Numbered from the stretch's first letter, positions 10,801-18,650 are shown. The stretch: 56,761 nt of DNA from an uncultured Acidobacteriota bacterium (GCA_937870635.1 CALMZP010000119.1:1-56761); one strand, 5' to 3'. Program-made: numbers and translations. Notes: generated by a model from the letters alone, not told the origin.

Positions 10801-10969
10801 GGTCGAACCGCACTTCACAGGGAGTGGGAGTGCAGGTGGCGAGCGCGTCGCGTAACGACCCCGTTCCGCTGTCCGCCGCGTTCATGACGGTCCTGACCGT
10901 CTGGGCATCCGCGGTGTTGACGAGAACAACGATAGCGATCACGGACAGAATCCGGGCGAGATTACGCAT
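4805..10969 (-). CDS. Giant secreted modular protein (GSLR beta-helix, cadherin-like, FN3-like)
   Basis: Protein of 2054 aa with a signal peptide (cleavage after about ADA, residue 22). The N-terminal half has two right-handed beta-helix units, each opened by a DSGxGSLR motif (residues about 34-40 and 476-483) and rich in G-N-I/G-T-N turns. Next come three tandem Ig/cadherin-like repeats (about 895-1180, with NDPPVAVAD and GSFTYTP signatures), then fibronectin-III-like repeats. The C-terminus is a tandem duplication of about 240 residues (about 1575-1815 and 1816-2054), each with a LDxGSARWRSD-type opening and an ARTYxQTxxGTLG motif. It is probably a surface or extracellular adhesin or matrix protein. 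The start has a good AGGAGAAG Shine-Dalgarno; the upstream in-frame extension is only repeat DNA. Confidence 0.88.
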   Translation of the reverse strand: MRNLARILSVIAIVVLVNTADAQTVRTVMNAADSGTGSLRDALATCTPTPCEVRFDPTVFAGPTTIVLSSGLTVPNDVVIDGFTGIGSPNTASFPAPDNALRKVTIAAACTGCTAITFPAANTIPSGVKGLIIQGFSNGIFIQGSQAKVTGNWIRGNTNGVVISGATSTQLNYIGGQLPADRNIIGGNSGTGIQVSGPSVINTNIDGNFIGTGPTGTSADANGTGVSVSGAAGTAIGDVVGNLITGNGIGVSVGASTVPSTIRRNLIGITGLGNSNAGLEINANQTITEFNSFRGNVGDAVRVTNGIGNIIRDNIYESNGLPIDLQAFTSFDGPTPNDDGTGDSDAGGNNIQNYPAIQSAFYDPLSNAVTVTFNFNSVSAASNSYIIALHKAEPTGTNPGSLQLAGSQCFVQKVFAPNTTFFLGTGLAVGDRIVMTATGYADTACPTPLTVADGTSEFSPPAVVALQPGVVTNTSDSGPGSLRQAILDANSGVCPFTGCTVTFAIPTTDPGYNASTGTWTIQPATEYPAINRGDLYFDGTTQATFIGGDPNPAGPEIVISGSLLASPFANGFQVLASTAHVEFVEFQGLVINGFADNAIIFQGTSATAESRFHAVRRCYIGTNAAGTAAVPNGNGVTFGPFARNNQAGTGIAIPMMVAKSSATSFSSSGGNVISGNAGPGVLISHGTNNTVQGNRIGTDASGAFPLPNAIGVKIQGFMATGNKIGGDPFWAENNTIAFNTGSGIEVNSETTGHWFDRNSIHANGGLGIDLMPAGPTPNDLGDADTGANDLTNFPVITSVTYGASDTTVSGTMNGLPGATYEIQVFTSTAPDPSGFGEGQTYQASASVTTDVSGNGAWSAPVFSGVHRWVSATATYQPSALPRVTSEFSAVFNTAPAGVADTYSTNEDTVLNVTAPGVLGNDTDADGDPLTAVLVTGPASGSLTFSTDGSFTYTPVANFNGPVTFTYMPNDGLANGNTTTVTLNVIAVNDPPVAVADAFAGTEDVPLTQPAPGVLANDSDVEGPLTAVLTTGPANGTLTLNADGSFTYTPNANFSGSDSFTYQASDGTAMSAPVTVTLSIAAVNDPPVAVDDSTSTSAGVPVTINVLSNDSDADGDPLSLTLFSQGSQGTVSCTTTGSCTYTPNATATGSDSFTYKVSDGNGGQDDGVVFITITAICPNAPNPTFPAEGATNVPTSGTMSWDGSAEMFEVFFGPAGGGCSMSQGSLPGNTFRYAGLASDTEYEWRVVAGRTGCPNASSQCLRFRTVKTCTTAAPTPLSPVPAANVSSPITFSWTAVPGATNYKVFSVSGSSETLLGQTTSTSLLASLPDSASSWYVVAENVPGCGDLRSASVSFRVCNAPERPLASVIGESTSGQTYTVTWEAVPNANRYEVLEANNAAFVDAISFTTEALFMTFTKDDIQHATPFFYQVRAFSDCFNGPGASSPTIRVVVVPVPPRETPNTSANAPVGSTRPITIQVFVPGEPGRTFRFTAAGDQSWMTVRPESGELPESGITLEVTVDPRNLPNGTFTGTVIVSLIEPATGRISLNSNHTRSTPISINLVTPVTPISPGPPTASSLIIPAVGHLDGSDARWRSDVRIANTSLNVSRYLVTFTPGNPAQGVKQTSLEIGPGITTALDDIVRAWYGIGSLGESSNGVLEVRPLNTGSNSTFKADPPSVSLATVVTSRTYAQTQSGTLGEFIPGVLFSNFVGLAGSGQAQPILNLQQIAQNQAYRTNVGVVEASGEPVSVVLSIFNSAGDKLKDIPLGLKANEQRQLNSLLAENGIELADGRIEVKVTGGEGRVTAYAAVIDNRTKDQLFVPAATLGQFNSRRYVMPGIADLDSGSARWRSDMRIFNSGSTPQGATLTLHPQNNSGTPLTAAVTVEPGEVKVLDNIVRNLFGTSSMGGAVHVDTPTESSLVVTARTYNQTANGTLGLFIPAVTPQQAIGGGEKSLNLVQAEDSVRYRTNVGIAEVTGNPVTVEMMIHLPDSKVTPRIEIPLSGNEFRQIGVLRELGIGNVYNARVSMRVISGEGRITAYGSVIDMRTNDSTYVPAQ

Positions 10970-11334
10970 GAGGAAGCTTCTCCTGGAGATTGTTATCGGT
11001 GAATGGAAAAAGGATGCTACCACACGCAAATAACTGCCATTCTTCCAGCCGATTGAGATTGGGGAGTTCTTTCGGAATTCGGTAAGGAATGGACCCCTGG
11101 ACCTTGGGCCTTGGACCTTGGGAGGCCAATCCAGTGGATTCGCGAAGGTCGAGGGTCGAAGATGAAGGTCGAATCGCTCCGAAGCCGGGGAAGATCCGAA
11201 TACAAAAGAACTCGAGATCGGAGGGCCCACGGTCCAAGGCCCACGGTCCAAGGTCCACGGTCCAGGGTCCAGGGTCCAGGGTCCAGCCAGGTCCAGGGTC
11301 CAGATTCGTCTGAGCGTATGTATGATGGACCTCG
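10970..11334. repeat. Heptamer-array intergenic region (GGTCCAR and GGTCGAA)
   Basis: 365 bp between two divergent starts. A GGACCTT-type array at 11091-11123 faces a longer GGTCCAR array of about eleven 7-bp units at 11224-11303. Between them lies a stretch with three GGTCGA(A/G) copies at 11144-11180, and a segment shared with 39060-39080 (GGTCGAATCG plus CCGAAG). No gene is visible here. The Shine-Dalgarno of the giant gene lies near 10980. Confidence 0.85.
11321..11326 (+). promoter_or_regulatory. -10-like hexamer of the ArsR-family gene
   Basis: TATGAT, 8 nt, then the ATG at 11335. No Shine-Dalgarno sequence. The preceding 20-80 bp are heptamer repeat, so the upstream promoter half would have to lie in the array. 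Confidence 0.45.
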
Positions 11335-11733
11335 ATGAAGACCCGTGACCTCGTCACCCTCTTCCAGGCGCTCGCGGACCCGACCCGCCTGCGCCTGCTG
11401 AACCTCCTCTCCGCCGGCGAAGTCTGCGTCTGCTTCTTCGTCGACGTCCTCGGCGAAAGCCAGCCGAAGATCTCCCGTCATCTCGCCTATCTCAGACGCG
11501 CGGGCGTCGTCAGCGCTCGCCGCGACGGGAAGTGGATTCACTACAGCCTGGTCGAGCCGGCGGATGCCGAGGTCCGCGGCGTCCTCGAGGCGACGATCGC
11601 CGCCTTTGCGGAAGACCGGCAGATGCAGCGCGACCGTCTGGCGCTCGAGCGCGCATGCTGCGCGACGAAGTTGCCGGGGACGCTGGGGCAAGCGCCGCGA
11701 CCTATCATTCAACCACTTCAGACGCGCTCGTGA
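11335..11733 (+). CDS. ArsR-family winged-helix metalloregulator
   Basis: Protein of 132 aa with the canonical ArsR opening FQALADPTRLRLLNLL, a CVC pair in the first recognition region (EVCVCFFVDVL, the position of the arsenic-binding ELCVCDL motif), a recognition helix SQPKISRHLAYLRRAGVV and a beta-wing RRDGKWIHYSL. A CC pair near the C-terminus (ACCATK) could add ligands. It probably represses a metalloid-responsive promoter, but no ars gene is adjacent; the neighbour downstream is the convergent MacB-like operon. The divergent giant secreted protein is not an obvious target. Metal identity is inferred from the CVC motif only. Confidence 0.88.
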   Translation: MKTRDLVTLFQALADPTRLRLLNLLSAGEVCVCFFVDVLGESQPKISRHLAYLRRAGVVSARRDGKWIHYSLVEPADAEVRGVLEATIAAFAEDRQMQRDRLALERACCATKLPGTLGQAPRPIIQPLQTRS

Positions 11734-11741
11734 TGACAGCC

Positions 11742-12971
11742 TTACTCGTACCGCAGCGCGTCGATCGGGTCGAGTCTCGACGCCTTCCTCGCCGGATAGA
11801 ATCCGAAGAAGACTCCGACGCTTCCGGCCACGAGGAATGCGATCACGATCGAGCTCGGACTCACCACGATCGGCCAGCCTGCCGCCTTCCCGATGAGTAC
11901 GGCCGCTGCGATGCCGAGCAGAACGCCGGTGAGACCTCCGACGATCGAGAGCGTGATGGCCTCGAAGAGGAACTGGAGGAGGACGTGGCGGCCCTTCGCG
12001 CCGATGGCCATGCGGATGCCGATCTCGCGCGTCCGTTCGGTCACGGAGACGAGCATGATGTTCATGATGCCGATCCCGCCGACGAACAGGGAGATGCCGG
12101 CAATCGAGAGCAGGAGCATCCGCATGGTGTTGACCTGCTGCGCGTTCGCGCGCGCAATCTCTTCCTGCGACCGCATCATGAAGTCGGCGTCACCGCCCGG
12201 CGGGATGCGATGCCGCTGGCGCAGCAGGGTATCGATCTGATCCATCGCATCCTGCACGCCCTCGGCTGAGGACGCGGAGACGATGATCATGCCGATCCGG
12301 TTCGTTCCCATCACGCGCTTCATCACGGTGGTGTAGGGAGCGACGATCATGTCGTCCTGATCAGAGCCCATCATGCTGCCGCCCTTCTTGTCGAGGACGC
12401 CAATGACCTTGAAGGGGACGTTCTTCACACGAATCGTGGAGCCGATGGCCCCTCCGCCCGGAAAGAGATTTTCCGCAACGGTGGTGCCGAGGACGGCGAC
12501 CTTCGAGCCGGCGCGGACGTCGGCCTCGGTGAAGAAGTTTCCTTCGGCGACGTTCCACGCGCGGATGAACGGCCAGTCGACGCCGACCCCGTAGATCTGT
12601 GTGCTCCAGTTCAGTTCGCCGGCGACGACCTGGCCGCCCGTGCGCAGCTGCGGCGAGACGTACGCCACAGCGGGCGCCTCTGCCCGGATCGCCGCGGCAT
12701 CCTCTTCGGTGAGATTCGACTGGCCGGTGAAGATGCGCGCGCCGCCCTGTGTGGCAGCGCCGGGCATGATCATGATGAAGTTGGATCCGAGCGAGCCGAT
12801 CATGTCGGAGACGGACTTCGCGACTCCGGCGCCGATGGCGACGGAGACGATCACGCAAGCAACGCCGATCACGACGCCGAGCCCGGTCAGCATGGAGCGA
12901 AGCTTGTTCCGGCCGATCGACTTCAGGCCGACGATGGTGATGTTGCCGAGACGCTGCACGGAGTTCTTCAT
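11742..12971 (-). CDS. MacB-type ABC transporter permease
   Basis: Integral membrane subunit of a MacAB-like efflux or lipoprotein-exporting transporter, 409 aa. It has an N-terminal membrane helix (LTGLGVVIGVACVIVSVAIG), a large periplasmic domain of about 200 residues (FIMIMPGAAT, then the MacB_PCD fold), and three C-terminal helices with the FtsX signature (GGIGIMNIMLVSVTERTREIG type). The start is the ATG at 12971, overlapping the TGA of the ATPase gene by an ATGA, so the two are translationally coupled. It ends with ARKASRLDPIDALRYE, the usual end of this family. Substrate unknown. Confidence 0.9.
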   Translation of the reverse strand: MKNSVQRLGNITIVGLKSIGRNKLRSMLTGLGVVIGVACVIVSVAIGAGVAKSVSDMIGSLGSNFIMIMPGAATQGGARIFTGQSNLTEEDAAAIRAEAPAVAYVSPQLRTGGQVVAGELNWSTQIYGVGVDWPFIRAWNVAEGNFFTEADVRAGSKVAVLGTTVAENLFPGGGAIGSTIRVKNVPFKVIGVLDKKGGSMMGSDQDDMIVAPYTTVMKRVMGTNRIGMIIVSASSAEGVQDAMDQIDTLLRQRHRIPPGGDADFMMRSQEEIARANAQQVNTMRMLLLSIAGISLFVGGIGIMNIMLVSVTERTREIGIRMAIGAKGRHVLLQFLFEAITLSIVGGLTGVLLGIAAAVLIGKAAGWPIVVSPSSIVIAFLVAGSVGVFFGFYPARKASRLDPIDALRYE

Positions 12972-13693
12972 GATGTGGCGGTTGTCGTGACGCGATGCTG
13001 GGCGATCTTCTCGTCCTGCTGGATCAGACCGTCGCGGACGTGGACGATGCGCTTCGCATGCTGAGCGATGTCGGGCTCGTGCGTGATCAGCACGACTGTT
13101 TTCCCCCCATCGTTCAACTCCTGGAAGATGCCCATGATTTCGATCGAGGTTCGCGAGTCGAGGTTGCCCGTCGGTTCGTCTGCGAGAAGAATCGCCGGAT
13201 CGGTCACGAGAGCGCGGGCGATCGCTACGCGCTGCTGTTGTCCGCCTGAAAGCTGGGAAGGGTAGTGACCTTCCCGTCCTTTCAGGCCCACCAGCTCGAG
13301 TGAGCGGCGCGCCGCTTCGTGGCGTTGCGCACGCGTCCATCCGAACTCGCCGTAGAGGAGGGGGAGCTCAACGTTTTCCATCGCCGATGTGCGGGAGAGA
13401 AGATTGAAGCTCTGGAAGACGAAGCCGATCTTCGCGTTGCGGATGACGGCGCGGTCATCGCGCCCGAGCTCCGACACGTCGACGCCGTCGAGCCTGTAGG
13501 AACCACGGGTGGGGCGGTCGAGGCAACCAATGATGTTCATCAGCGTCGACTTGCCGGAGCCCGACGGGCCCATGATGGCGATGAAATCTCCGGGCTCGAC
13601 GAGCAGGTCCACGCCGGCGAGCGCGCGGACTTCGACCTCGCCCATCTCGTAGACCTTTTCAAGCCCGCGGATTTCGATGACCGGCTGCGTCAC
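12968..13693 (-). CDS. MacB/LolD-type ABC transporter ATPase
   Basis: Cytoplasmic nucleotide-binding subunit of 241 aa. Walker A is GPSGSGKST, the Q-loop is in FVFQSFNLL, the signature is [15 protein letters not shown], Walker B with catalytic Glu is [12 protein letters not shown], and the switch is THE (ITHEPD, where this family has a His after Thr). The GTG start lies 2 nt after the stop of the membrane-fusion protein gene, and the TGA overlaps the permease ATG. The gene order (adaptor, ATPase, permease) is that of a split MacA-MacB operon. Confidence 0.92.
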   Translation of the reverse strand: MTQPVIEIRGLEKVYEMGEVEVRALAGVDLLVEPGDFIAIMGPSGSGKSTLMNIIGCLDRPTRGSYRLDGVDVSELGRDDRAVIRNAKIGFVFQSFNLLSRTSAMENVELPLLYGEFGWTRAQRHEAARRSLELVGLKGREGHYPSQLSGGQQQRVAIARALVTDPAILLADEPTGNLDSRTSIEIMGIFQELNDGGKTVVLITHEPDIAQHAKRIVHVRDGLIQQDEKIAQHRVTTTATS

Positions 13694-13695
13694 GG

Positions 13696-14934
13696 TCAGC
13701 GCCTTCCGCCTCCGCCCGGGCCGCCGCCACCCTGGCGTGAACCCGGCGGTGGCGGTCCTTCGACCTTCGATGTGGCCATGCCGACGATGACGAGATCGCC
13801 CGGCTTCAGCTCGCCGTCGACGACCTGCGTATGGCGGCCGTCGGTGATGCCGGTGCGGATCTGTACCGGCTTCGGCTTGTTGTCGGCCGTCATGGTGTAG
13901 ACCGTTTGTGGCCGCGCTCCGGCCGGACGTCCGCCAGGAAGCTGCCGCGCTGCGCCCGCGAGGCCGGGTGCGCTCTGACCGCTCTGCGCGGCGCGGCGCT
14001 CGAACCCGCCACCGCTTCCGCCCTGCGTCTGCTGGCCGCGCTCGCTCTCCGGACGGAACCGGAGTGCGGCGTTCGGGATGCGCAGCACGTCCTTGACGGT
14101 CGCGACGTCGAACGTCACGTTGGCGGTCATCTGTGGCCGCAGACGCTCATCGGGATTCGGTACTTCGATCATCACCGGATAGCTGACGACGTTCTGGTTG
14201 ACGAGCGCGTTCAGTCGAATCTGGGAGATGCGGCCGCGGAACTCTTCATCGGGATAGGCGTCGACGGTGAACCGTGCGGGCTGGCCGACTTTCACCGCGC
14301 CGATGTCGGACTGGTCGACATCGGCCTGCACCTGCATCTTGGTGAGGTCCTGCGCGATCGAGAAGAGCGTCGGTGCCTGAAACGACGCGGCGACGGTCTG
14401 GCCGACGTCATATTTACGGTCGACCACGATGCCGTCGATCGGGGAGGTGATCCTCGTGTATTTCAGGTTGGTCTGCGACTGACGAAGCGCCGCGGCGGCC
14501 TGGCTGACCTGCGCCTGCGCGGAATCGTAGCGAGCTTTCGCGGCGTCGAGCTCAGCCTCCGCGGCGAGCCCTGATTCCGAGAGGCGGCGCTGCCGCTGCA
14601 ATGTGATGCGCGCGTTGGCTGCCTCGACCTGTGCGCGCGTCAGATCGGCGCGGCGCTGTTCGACCTGGGCCTGAAACGGCGTCGGATCGAGCTCGGCGAG
14701 GAGCTGCCCCCTCTCCACACGGCTGTTGAAGTCCGCGTAGAGCTGGGAGATCACGCCGGAAACCTGGCTGCCGATCTGAACGGTCGTCACGGCCGAGAGA
14801 GTGCCGGTGGCAGTGACCGTTTTGGTAATCGTTCCGCGGTCGACTTTCTCAGTCCGATATTGCTGGTTTTTGTCGCCGCGACCTTTGCACGCGGCGAGCG
14901 CGAGAATGAGGAGGATCAGGGTCGTTCTTCTCAT
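13696..14934 (-). CDS. MacA/AcrA-like membrane fusion protein (lipoprotein)
   Basis: Periplasmic adaptor, 412 aa. A lipobox (ILALAAC, Cys about 16) suggests lipid anchoring. The lipoyl halves (GSQVSGVISQLYADFNSRVERGQLLAELD, then ITSPIDGIVVDRK) flank an alpha-helical hairpin rich in Q/A/R, followed by the beta-barrel (LTKMQVQADVDQSDIGAV). Residues about 305-350 are a Gly/Gln/Pro-rich low-complexity insert, and the C-terminus is also Gly-rich (GGGGPGGGGRR). It is the first gene of the three-gene operon and would bridge the MacB-like pump to an outer-membrane channel that is not encoded here. Its start is divergent from the bactofilin gene, 39 bp away. Confidence 0.9.
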   Translation of the reverse strand: MRRTTLILLILALAACKGRGDKNQQYRTEKVDRGTITKTVTATGTLSAVTTVQIGSQVSGVISQLYADFNSRVERGQLLAELDPTPFQAQVEQRRADLTRAQVEAANARITLQRQRRLSESGLAAEAELDAAKARYDSAQAQVSQAAAALRQSQTNLKYTRITSPIDGIVVDRKYDVGQTVAASFQAPTLFSIAQDLTKMQVQADVDQSDIGAVKVGQPARFTVDAYPDEEFRGRISQIRLNALVNQNVVSYPVMIEVPNPDERLRPQMTANVTFDVATVKDVLRIPNAALRFRPESERGQQTQGGSGGGFERRAAQSGQSAPGLAGAARQLPGGRPAGARPQTVYTMTADNKPKPVQIRTGITDGRHTQVVDGELKPGDLVIVGMATSKVEGPPPPGSRQGGGGPGGGGRR

Positions 14935-14973
14935 AAAGCGGCGCGAAGTCTACTTTGTTATGCTGCCCGCCGC

Positions 14974-15390
14974 ATGGCGCTTTTTTCCAAGGATCAGCCC
15001 CCTCCCAAGCCCGTCCCTCTCCGGCCGCCCGAAGGACAGGCCGGACCGAGCACCACCTACATCGGCCCGAACGTCACGATCGACGGAACACTGAGCGGAG
15101 GCGAGCCCGTTCTCGTCGAGGGTACGGTTCACGGCAAGATCAACCTGCAGAGTGATTTGCAGATTGGCACCAAGGCACGTGTCGAAGCGACCGTTCATGC
15201 CCGCAACGTCACGGTCGAAGGAAAGGTCACCGGGGACATCTCCGCCGATGACCGTCTCGAGCTCGTCATGACCGCGACGGTCGACGGGAACATCAAGGCG
15301 CCGAAGATCATCGTCGCCGAAGGCGCGAAGTTCCGCGGCTCCGTCGACATGGGATCGGCCAAGCCGGCCGGCGGCACAGTCAATCGTTGA
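14974..15390 (+). CDS. Bactofilin-family cytoskeletal protein
   Basis: Protein of 138 aa made almost entirely of a beta-helical bactofilin (DUF583) core: TIDGTLSGGEPVLVEGTVHGKI, then a ladder of V/G-spaced turns with TVEGKVTGDI and TVDGNIKAPKI. Bactofilins polymerise without nucleotide at the inner membrane and scaffold cell-wall or envelope machinery. The short proline-rich N-terminus (KDQPPPKPVP) is typical. The ATG at 14974 was chosen because the core starts soon after; a TATGCT hexamer ends 9 nt upstream. The TGA at 15388-15390 shares its last two bases with the heptamer array. Its neighbours give no specific role. Confidence 0.9.
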   Translation: MALFSKDQPPPKPVPLRPPEGQAGPSTTYIGPNVTIDGTLSGGEPVLVEGTVHGKINLQSDLQIGTKARVEATVHARNVTVEGKVTGDISADDRLELVMTATVDGNIKAPKIIVAEGAKFRGSVDMGSAKPAGGTVNR

Positions 15391-15450
15391 TTTTGGATTT
15401 TGGATTTGTTCAATCCAAAATCCAAAATCCAAAATCCAAAATCCAAAATC
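15389..15450. repeat. GATTTTG/CAAAATC heptamer hairpin
   Basis: Left arm of GATTTTG repeats (15389-15406), a 5-nt loop, and a right arm of CCAAAAT units (15412-15450). The transcript would form a long A:U-rich hairpin with the right arm about twice as long. It begins inside the bactofilin stop codon. Confidence 0.9.
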
Positions 15451-15484
15451 GGACGGACTCTGAAGGAATCCCGGGAGCAAACCT

Positions 15485-17038
15485 ATGTCATCCATCGCAG
15501 CCAAACCATCGTCCAGTGCGGAAGGTCTTCGTCCTTCGCGTGAATACAAAAACTTCATCAACGGAGAGTGGGTCGCATCACGAACGAAGAAGACGTTCGA
15601 GAACCGCAATCCCGCCGACCGTGACGACCTGATTGGGACGTTTCAGGAATCCGACGAGAGCGACGTTTCCGCCGCGATCGACGCGGCACACAAGGCGTAC
15701 GAATCGTGGCGGCTCACCCCTGCGCCGCGCCGCGCCGAGTACCTCTACCGCGTCGGCGACATTCTCAAGCGGGACAAGGAAAAGATCGCTCGCGAGATGA
15801 CGCGCGAGATGGGGAAAGTGCTCGACGAGACGAAGGGCGACGTTCAGGAAGCAATCGACATGGCCTTCCTCGCTGCTGGTGAGGGGCGCCGCCTGTATGG
15901 ACAGACCACCCCGTCTGAGCTGCACAACAAATTCGCCATGTCCGTCCGCATGCCCCTCGGGGTGGCGGGTCTCATCACACCGTGGAACTTTCCGATTGCC
16001 ATCCCGGCATGGAAGGGCATGGCCGCGCTGATCTGCGGCAACACGGTCGTCATCAAGCCGGCGTCGCTCACCCCGCTGTCGGTCGTGATGCTGGCCGAAG
16101 CGTTCGAGGAAGCGGGTCTTCCGAAGGGCGTGTTCAATGTCGTGACCGGCGGCGGACGCGAAGTCGGCGAGCCGATGCTGAAGAACCCAAAGGTTTCGGT
16201 GATCTCGTTCACCGGATCGACGCAGGTCGGACGCGATATCTCCATCGCCTGCGCTCCGACCTTCAAGCACCTTCACCTGGAAATGGGCGGCAAGAACATC
16301 ATCATGGTGATGGACGACGCCGACGTCGATCTCGCGGTCGACGGCGCGTTGTGGGGAGCGTTCGGAACGGCGGGGCAGCGGTGCACGGCTGCGTCGCGCA
16401 TCGCGGTGCACGCGAAGGTCTACGACCAGTTCGTCGAGAAGCTCGCCGGCCGCGCGAAGAAGCTGCGCGTCGGCTACGGCCTCGATCCGAACGTCGACAT
16501 GGGCCCCAATGTGTCCGAGGGCCAGGTCAAGACGGTCGAGAAGTACGTGAAGATCGGTCTCGACGAAGGCGCGAAGGTCGTCGCCGGCGGAAAGGCGATC
16601 ACCGGAAAGAACGACACGTGGGATTACTCGAAGGGCTTTTTCCACGAGCCGACCGTGTTCGCCGATGTGAAGCCGGACATGCGCGTCGCGCAGGAAGAGA
16701 TCTTCGGGCCGGTCACAGCCGTGATGAAGATCAACTCGCTCGAGGAAGCGATCGCCGTCGGCAACGGCGTTCAGTACGGACTCTCCTCATCGATTTACAC
16801 GCGAGACGTGAATAAGGCTTTCACCGCCATGCGCGACATGTACACGGGCATCTTCTACGTGAACGCCCCGACGATCGGCGCCGAAGTCCATCTGCCCTTC
16901 GGCGGAACGAAGGCGACCGGGAACGGGCATCGCGAGGCGGGAGTCGCCGGTCTGGACGTGTTCAGCGAGTGGAAATCGATCTATGTCGATTACTCCGGCT
17001 CGCTGCAGCGCGCACAGATCGACACGGAGGAGATCTGA
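15485..17038 (+). CDS. NAD(P)-dependent aldehyde dehydrogenase
   Basis: Soluble ALDH-superfamily enzyme, 517 aa, the usual length. It has the NAD-binding [14 protein letters not shown] and the Lys in VVIKPAS, the FTGSTQVGR loop, general-base Glu in LEMGGKN, nucleophile Cys in [10 protein letters not shown], and the C-terminal EEIFGPV and [15 protein letters not shown] segments. The GTAGQRCT variant resembles the ALDH7/semialdehyde group more than the classical FxxQGQxC group. The physiological substrate is not clear. The start has a GGGAG Shine-Dalgarno about 8 nt upstream. The gene follows the heptamer hairpin and its end contains the GGAGG used by the next gene. Confidence 0.9.
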   Translation: MSSIAAKPSSSAEGLRPSREYKNFINGEWVASRTKKTFENRNPADRDDLIGTFQESDESDVSAAIDAAHKAYESWRLTPAPRRAEYLYRVGDILKRDKEKIAREMTREMGKVLDETKGDVQEAIDMAFLAAGEGRRLYGQTTPSELHNKFAMSVRMPLGVAGLITPWNFPIAIPAWKGMAALICGNTVVIKPASLTPLSVVMLAEAFEEAGLPKGVFNVVTGGGREVGEPMLKNPKVSVISFTGSTQVGRDISIACAPTFKHLHLEMGGKNIIMVMDDADVDLAVDGALWGAFGTAGQRCTAASRIAVHAKVYDQFVEKLAGRAKKLRVGYGLDPNVDMGPNVSEGQVKTVEKYVKIGLDEGAKVVAGGKAITGKNDTWDYSKGFFHEPTVFADVKPDMRVAQEEIFGPVTAVMKINSLEEAIAVGNGVQYGLSSSIYTRDVNKAFTAMRDMYTGIFYVNAPTIGAEVHLPFGGTKATGNGHREAGVAGLDVFSEWKSIYVDYSGSLQRAQIDTEEI

Positions 17039-17040
17039 GA

Positions 17041-18522
17041 ATGGACCTTGGACCTTGGACCTTAGACCTTGGGAAAGACGAAAGGCCTGACTGGTCGCCC
17101 AACGTCCAAGGTCCAAGGGGCCTGGGGGCGAAGGGCTTTCTGACCGCATTCCTCTTCGTCGTCGGGGTTCCCGTCTTGGCGCAGAGCCCTGCTGATCGCA
17201 TCGTGGCTCACACGCTTGCCGAATCGCGGGCATACGACATCACCGCGCATCTCTCCGACGAGATCGGGCCGCGTCTCAGCGGTTCGCGCGGCGCGGAGCT
17301 CGCTGTGAAATGGACCGCCTCGAAATTCGAGGAGTGGGGCATCCCGGTCCGCAGGGAAAAGGTCATGGTTCCACGATGGGTGCGCGGCGCCGAACGGGGG
17401 CGCCTGATCTCTCATAACGATCAGAAGATCGTTCTCACCGCGCTGGGCGGAAGCGTGGCAACGCCGGCCGAAGGTCTGAACGGCACCGTCGTCGAAGTGC
17501 GCACTTACGACGATCTCGCGAGCCTCGGCCGCAAAGGCATCGCCGGCAGGATCGTTTTTTACAGTGCGGCGATGGACCTCGATCTGGTCCGCGCCGGTCA
17601 TGCATTCGAAGCGTATTCAAAAGCGGTCGAGTTCCGTGGCAGCGGTGCCGACCGCGCCGCCGAGTATGGGGCGGTGGCCGTCATCACCCGCTCGGTGGGC
17701 TCCGATTCGCTGCGGACCCCGCATACAGGGTCGCTCCGTTACGGCGGCAAACAGCCGAAGATCCCCGCCGCGTCGGTGACGGCCGAGGATGCGATGCTGA
17801 TCCAGCGCCTGCTGGCGCGCGGAGAACGCGTGCGCATGCATCTGCTTCTGACACCGAAAACGCTTCCCGATGTCGAGTCGGCGAATGTCGTCGCGGAGAT
17901 TCGCGGCAGCGAGAAGCCCGACGAGATCGTCGTGATCGGCGGCCATCTCGACTCCTGGGACCTCGGCACCGGTGCGATCGACAACGCCTCGGGAGTGGCC
18001 ATGACCATGGACACGATGCGCGCGATCAAGGCGACTGGGCTTCAGCCGCGGAGAACCATCCGTGCGGTACTGTTCATGAACGAAGAGAACGGCCTGCGCG
18101 GGGCGCGTGCCTACGCGAAAGAGCACGCCGCCGAGATCCCGAAGCATGTCGCCGCGCTCGAGAGTGACGCCGGCGCCGCCACTCCTCTCGGATTCCGGAC
18201 CACGCTTGACGGCGCCGTACGCGATGCATTCGTCGCCCCGTTTCTGCCGGTGCTCGGCCGCGTGCCGGCGACGGCGTTCGAGACGAGCGAATACAGCGGC
18301 GCCGATACGAGCCCGCTCGTCGATGCCGGGGTGCCGGGCTTCGGGCTGATCACTGAAGCGACCCGCTACTTCCACTATCACCACACGCCCGCGGATACGC
18401 TGGACAAGATCGATCGCGATGAGCTGACGCGCGCCACGGCCGCATTCGCGGCGATGACCTGGATGCTTGCAGATCGGCCTGATACGGCGCCCCGCGGACC
18501 CGTCAAACGTGGCCGGAAGTGA
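17041..18522 (+). CDS. Secreted M28-family metallopeptidase
   Basis: Zinc exopeptidase of 493 aa. It has a hydrophobic signal segment (FLTAFLFVVGVPVLAQ), a PA-like insert, and the M28 core: zinc ligand H and D in VIGGHLDSWDLGTGAIDNASG, the EE pair in MNEENGLRGA, the next ligand at ESDAGA, and the terminal zinc His in HYHHTPADT. It resembles plasma glutamate carboxypeptidase-like M28 enzymes. The start at 17041 has a GGAGG Shine-Dalgarno 10 nt upstream, inside the preceding gene. The first 30 residues before the signal segment are read through a GGACCTT heptamer array (DLGPWTLDLG), so a real start inside or after the array is possible. Confidence 0.85.
   Translation: MDLGPWTLDLGKDERPDWSPNVQGPRGLGAKGFLTAFLFVVGVPVLAQSPADRIVAHTLAESRAYDITAHLSDEIGPRLSGSRGAELAVKWTASKFEEWGIPVRREKVMVPRWVRGAERGRLISHNDQKIVLTALGGSVATPAEGLNGTVVEVRTYDDLASLGRKGIAGRIVFYSAAMDLDLVRAGHAFEAYSKAVEFRGSGADRAAEYGAVAVITRSVGSDSLRTPHTGSLRYGGKQPKIPAASVTAEDAMLIQRLLARGERVRMHLLLTPKTLPDVESANVVAEIRGSEKPDEIVVIGGHLDSWDLGTGAIDNASGVAMTMDTMRAIKATGLQPRRTIRAVLFMNEENGLRGARAYAKEHAAEIPKHVAALESDAGAATPLGFRTTLDGAVRDAFVAPFLPVLGRVPATAFETSEYSGADTSPLVDAGVPGFGLITEATRYFHYHHTPADTLDKIDRDELTRATAAFAAMTWMLADRPDTAPRGPVKRGRK
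17043..17119. repeat. GGACCTT/AAGGTCC heptamer inverted pair
   Basis: Four GGACCTT units (17043-17073) face a short AAGGTCC stretch (17102-17119) across 28 bp. The pair lies at the 5' end of the M28 gene and, if the start at 17041 is used, encodes part of its N-terminus. Confidence 0.85.
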
Positions 18523-18530
18523 TCTGGACG

Positions 18531-18650
18531 AGTGCGGCAGCTTGCTGCGGCCGGACGCGGGCGAGGTCGCCCGCGCTCCACTGATCTTCGCAAGAATCCG
18601 AGCTCGGTGGAGGGTGGGCGACCTCGCCCGCCCGCGGCCGCATCTCCTCG
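18531..18650. repeat. GGGCGA-family palindrome block, reverse copy of 4501-4610
   Basis: It contains GCGGCAGCTTGCTGC, a GGGCGAGGTCGCCC palindrome, the CTGATCTTCGCAAGAATCCG spacer, and a GTGGAGGGTGGGCGACC palindrome. The whole block matches the complement of 4501-4610 with only a few differences. It lies about 10 nt after the M28 stop and 25 nt before the mini-receptor stop. Confidence 0.85.
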
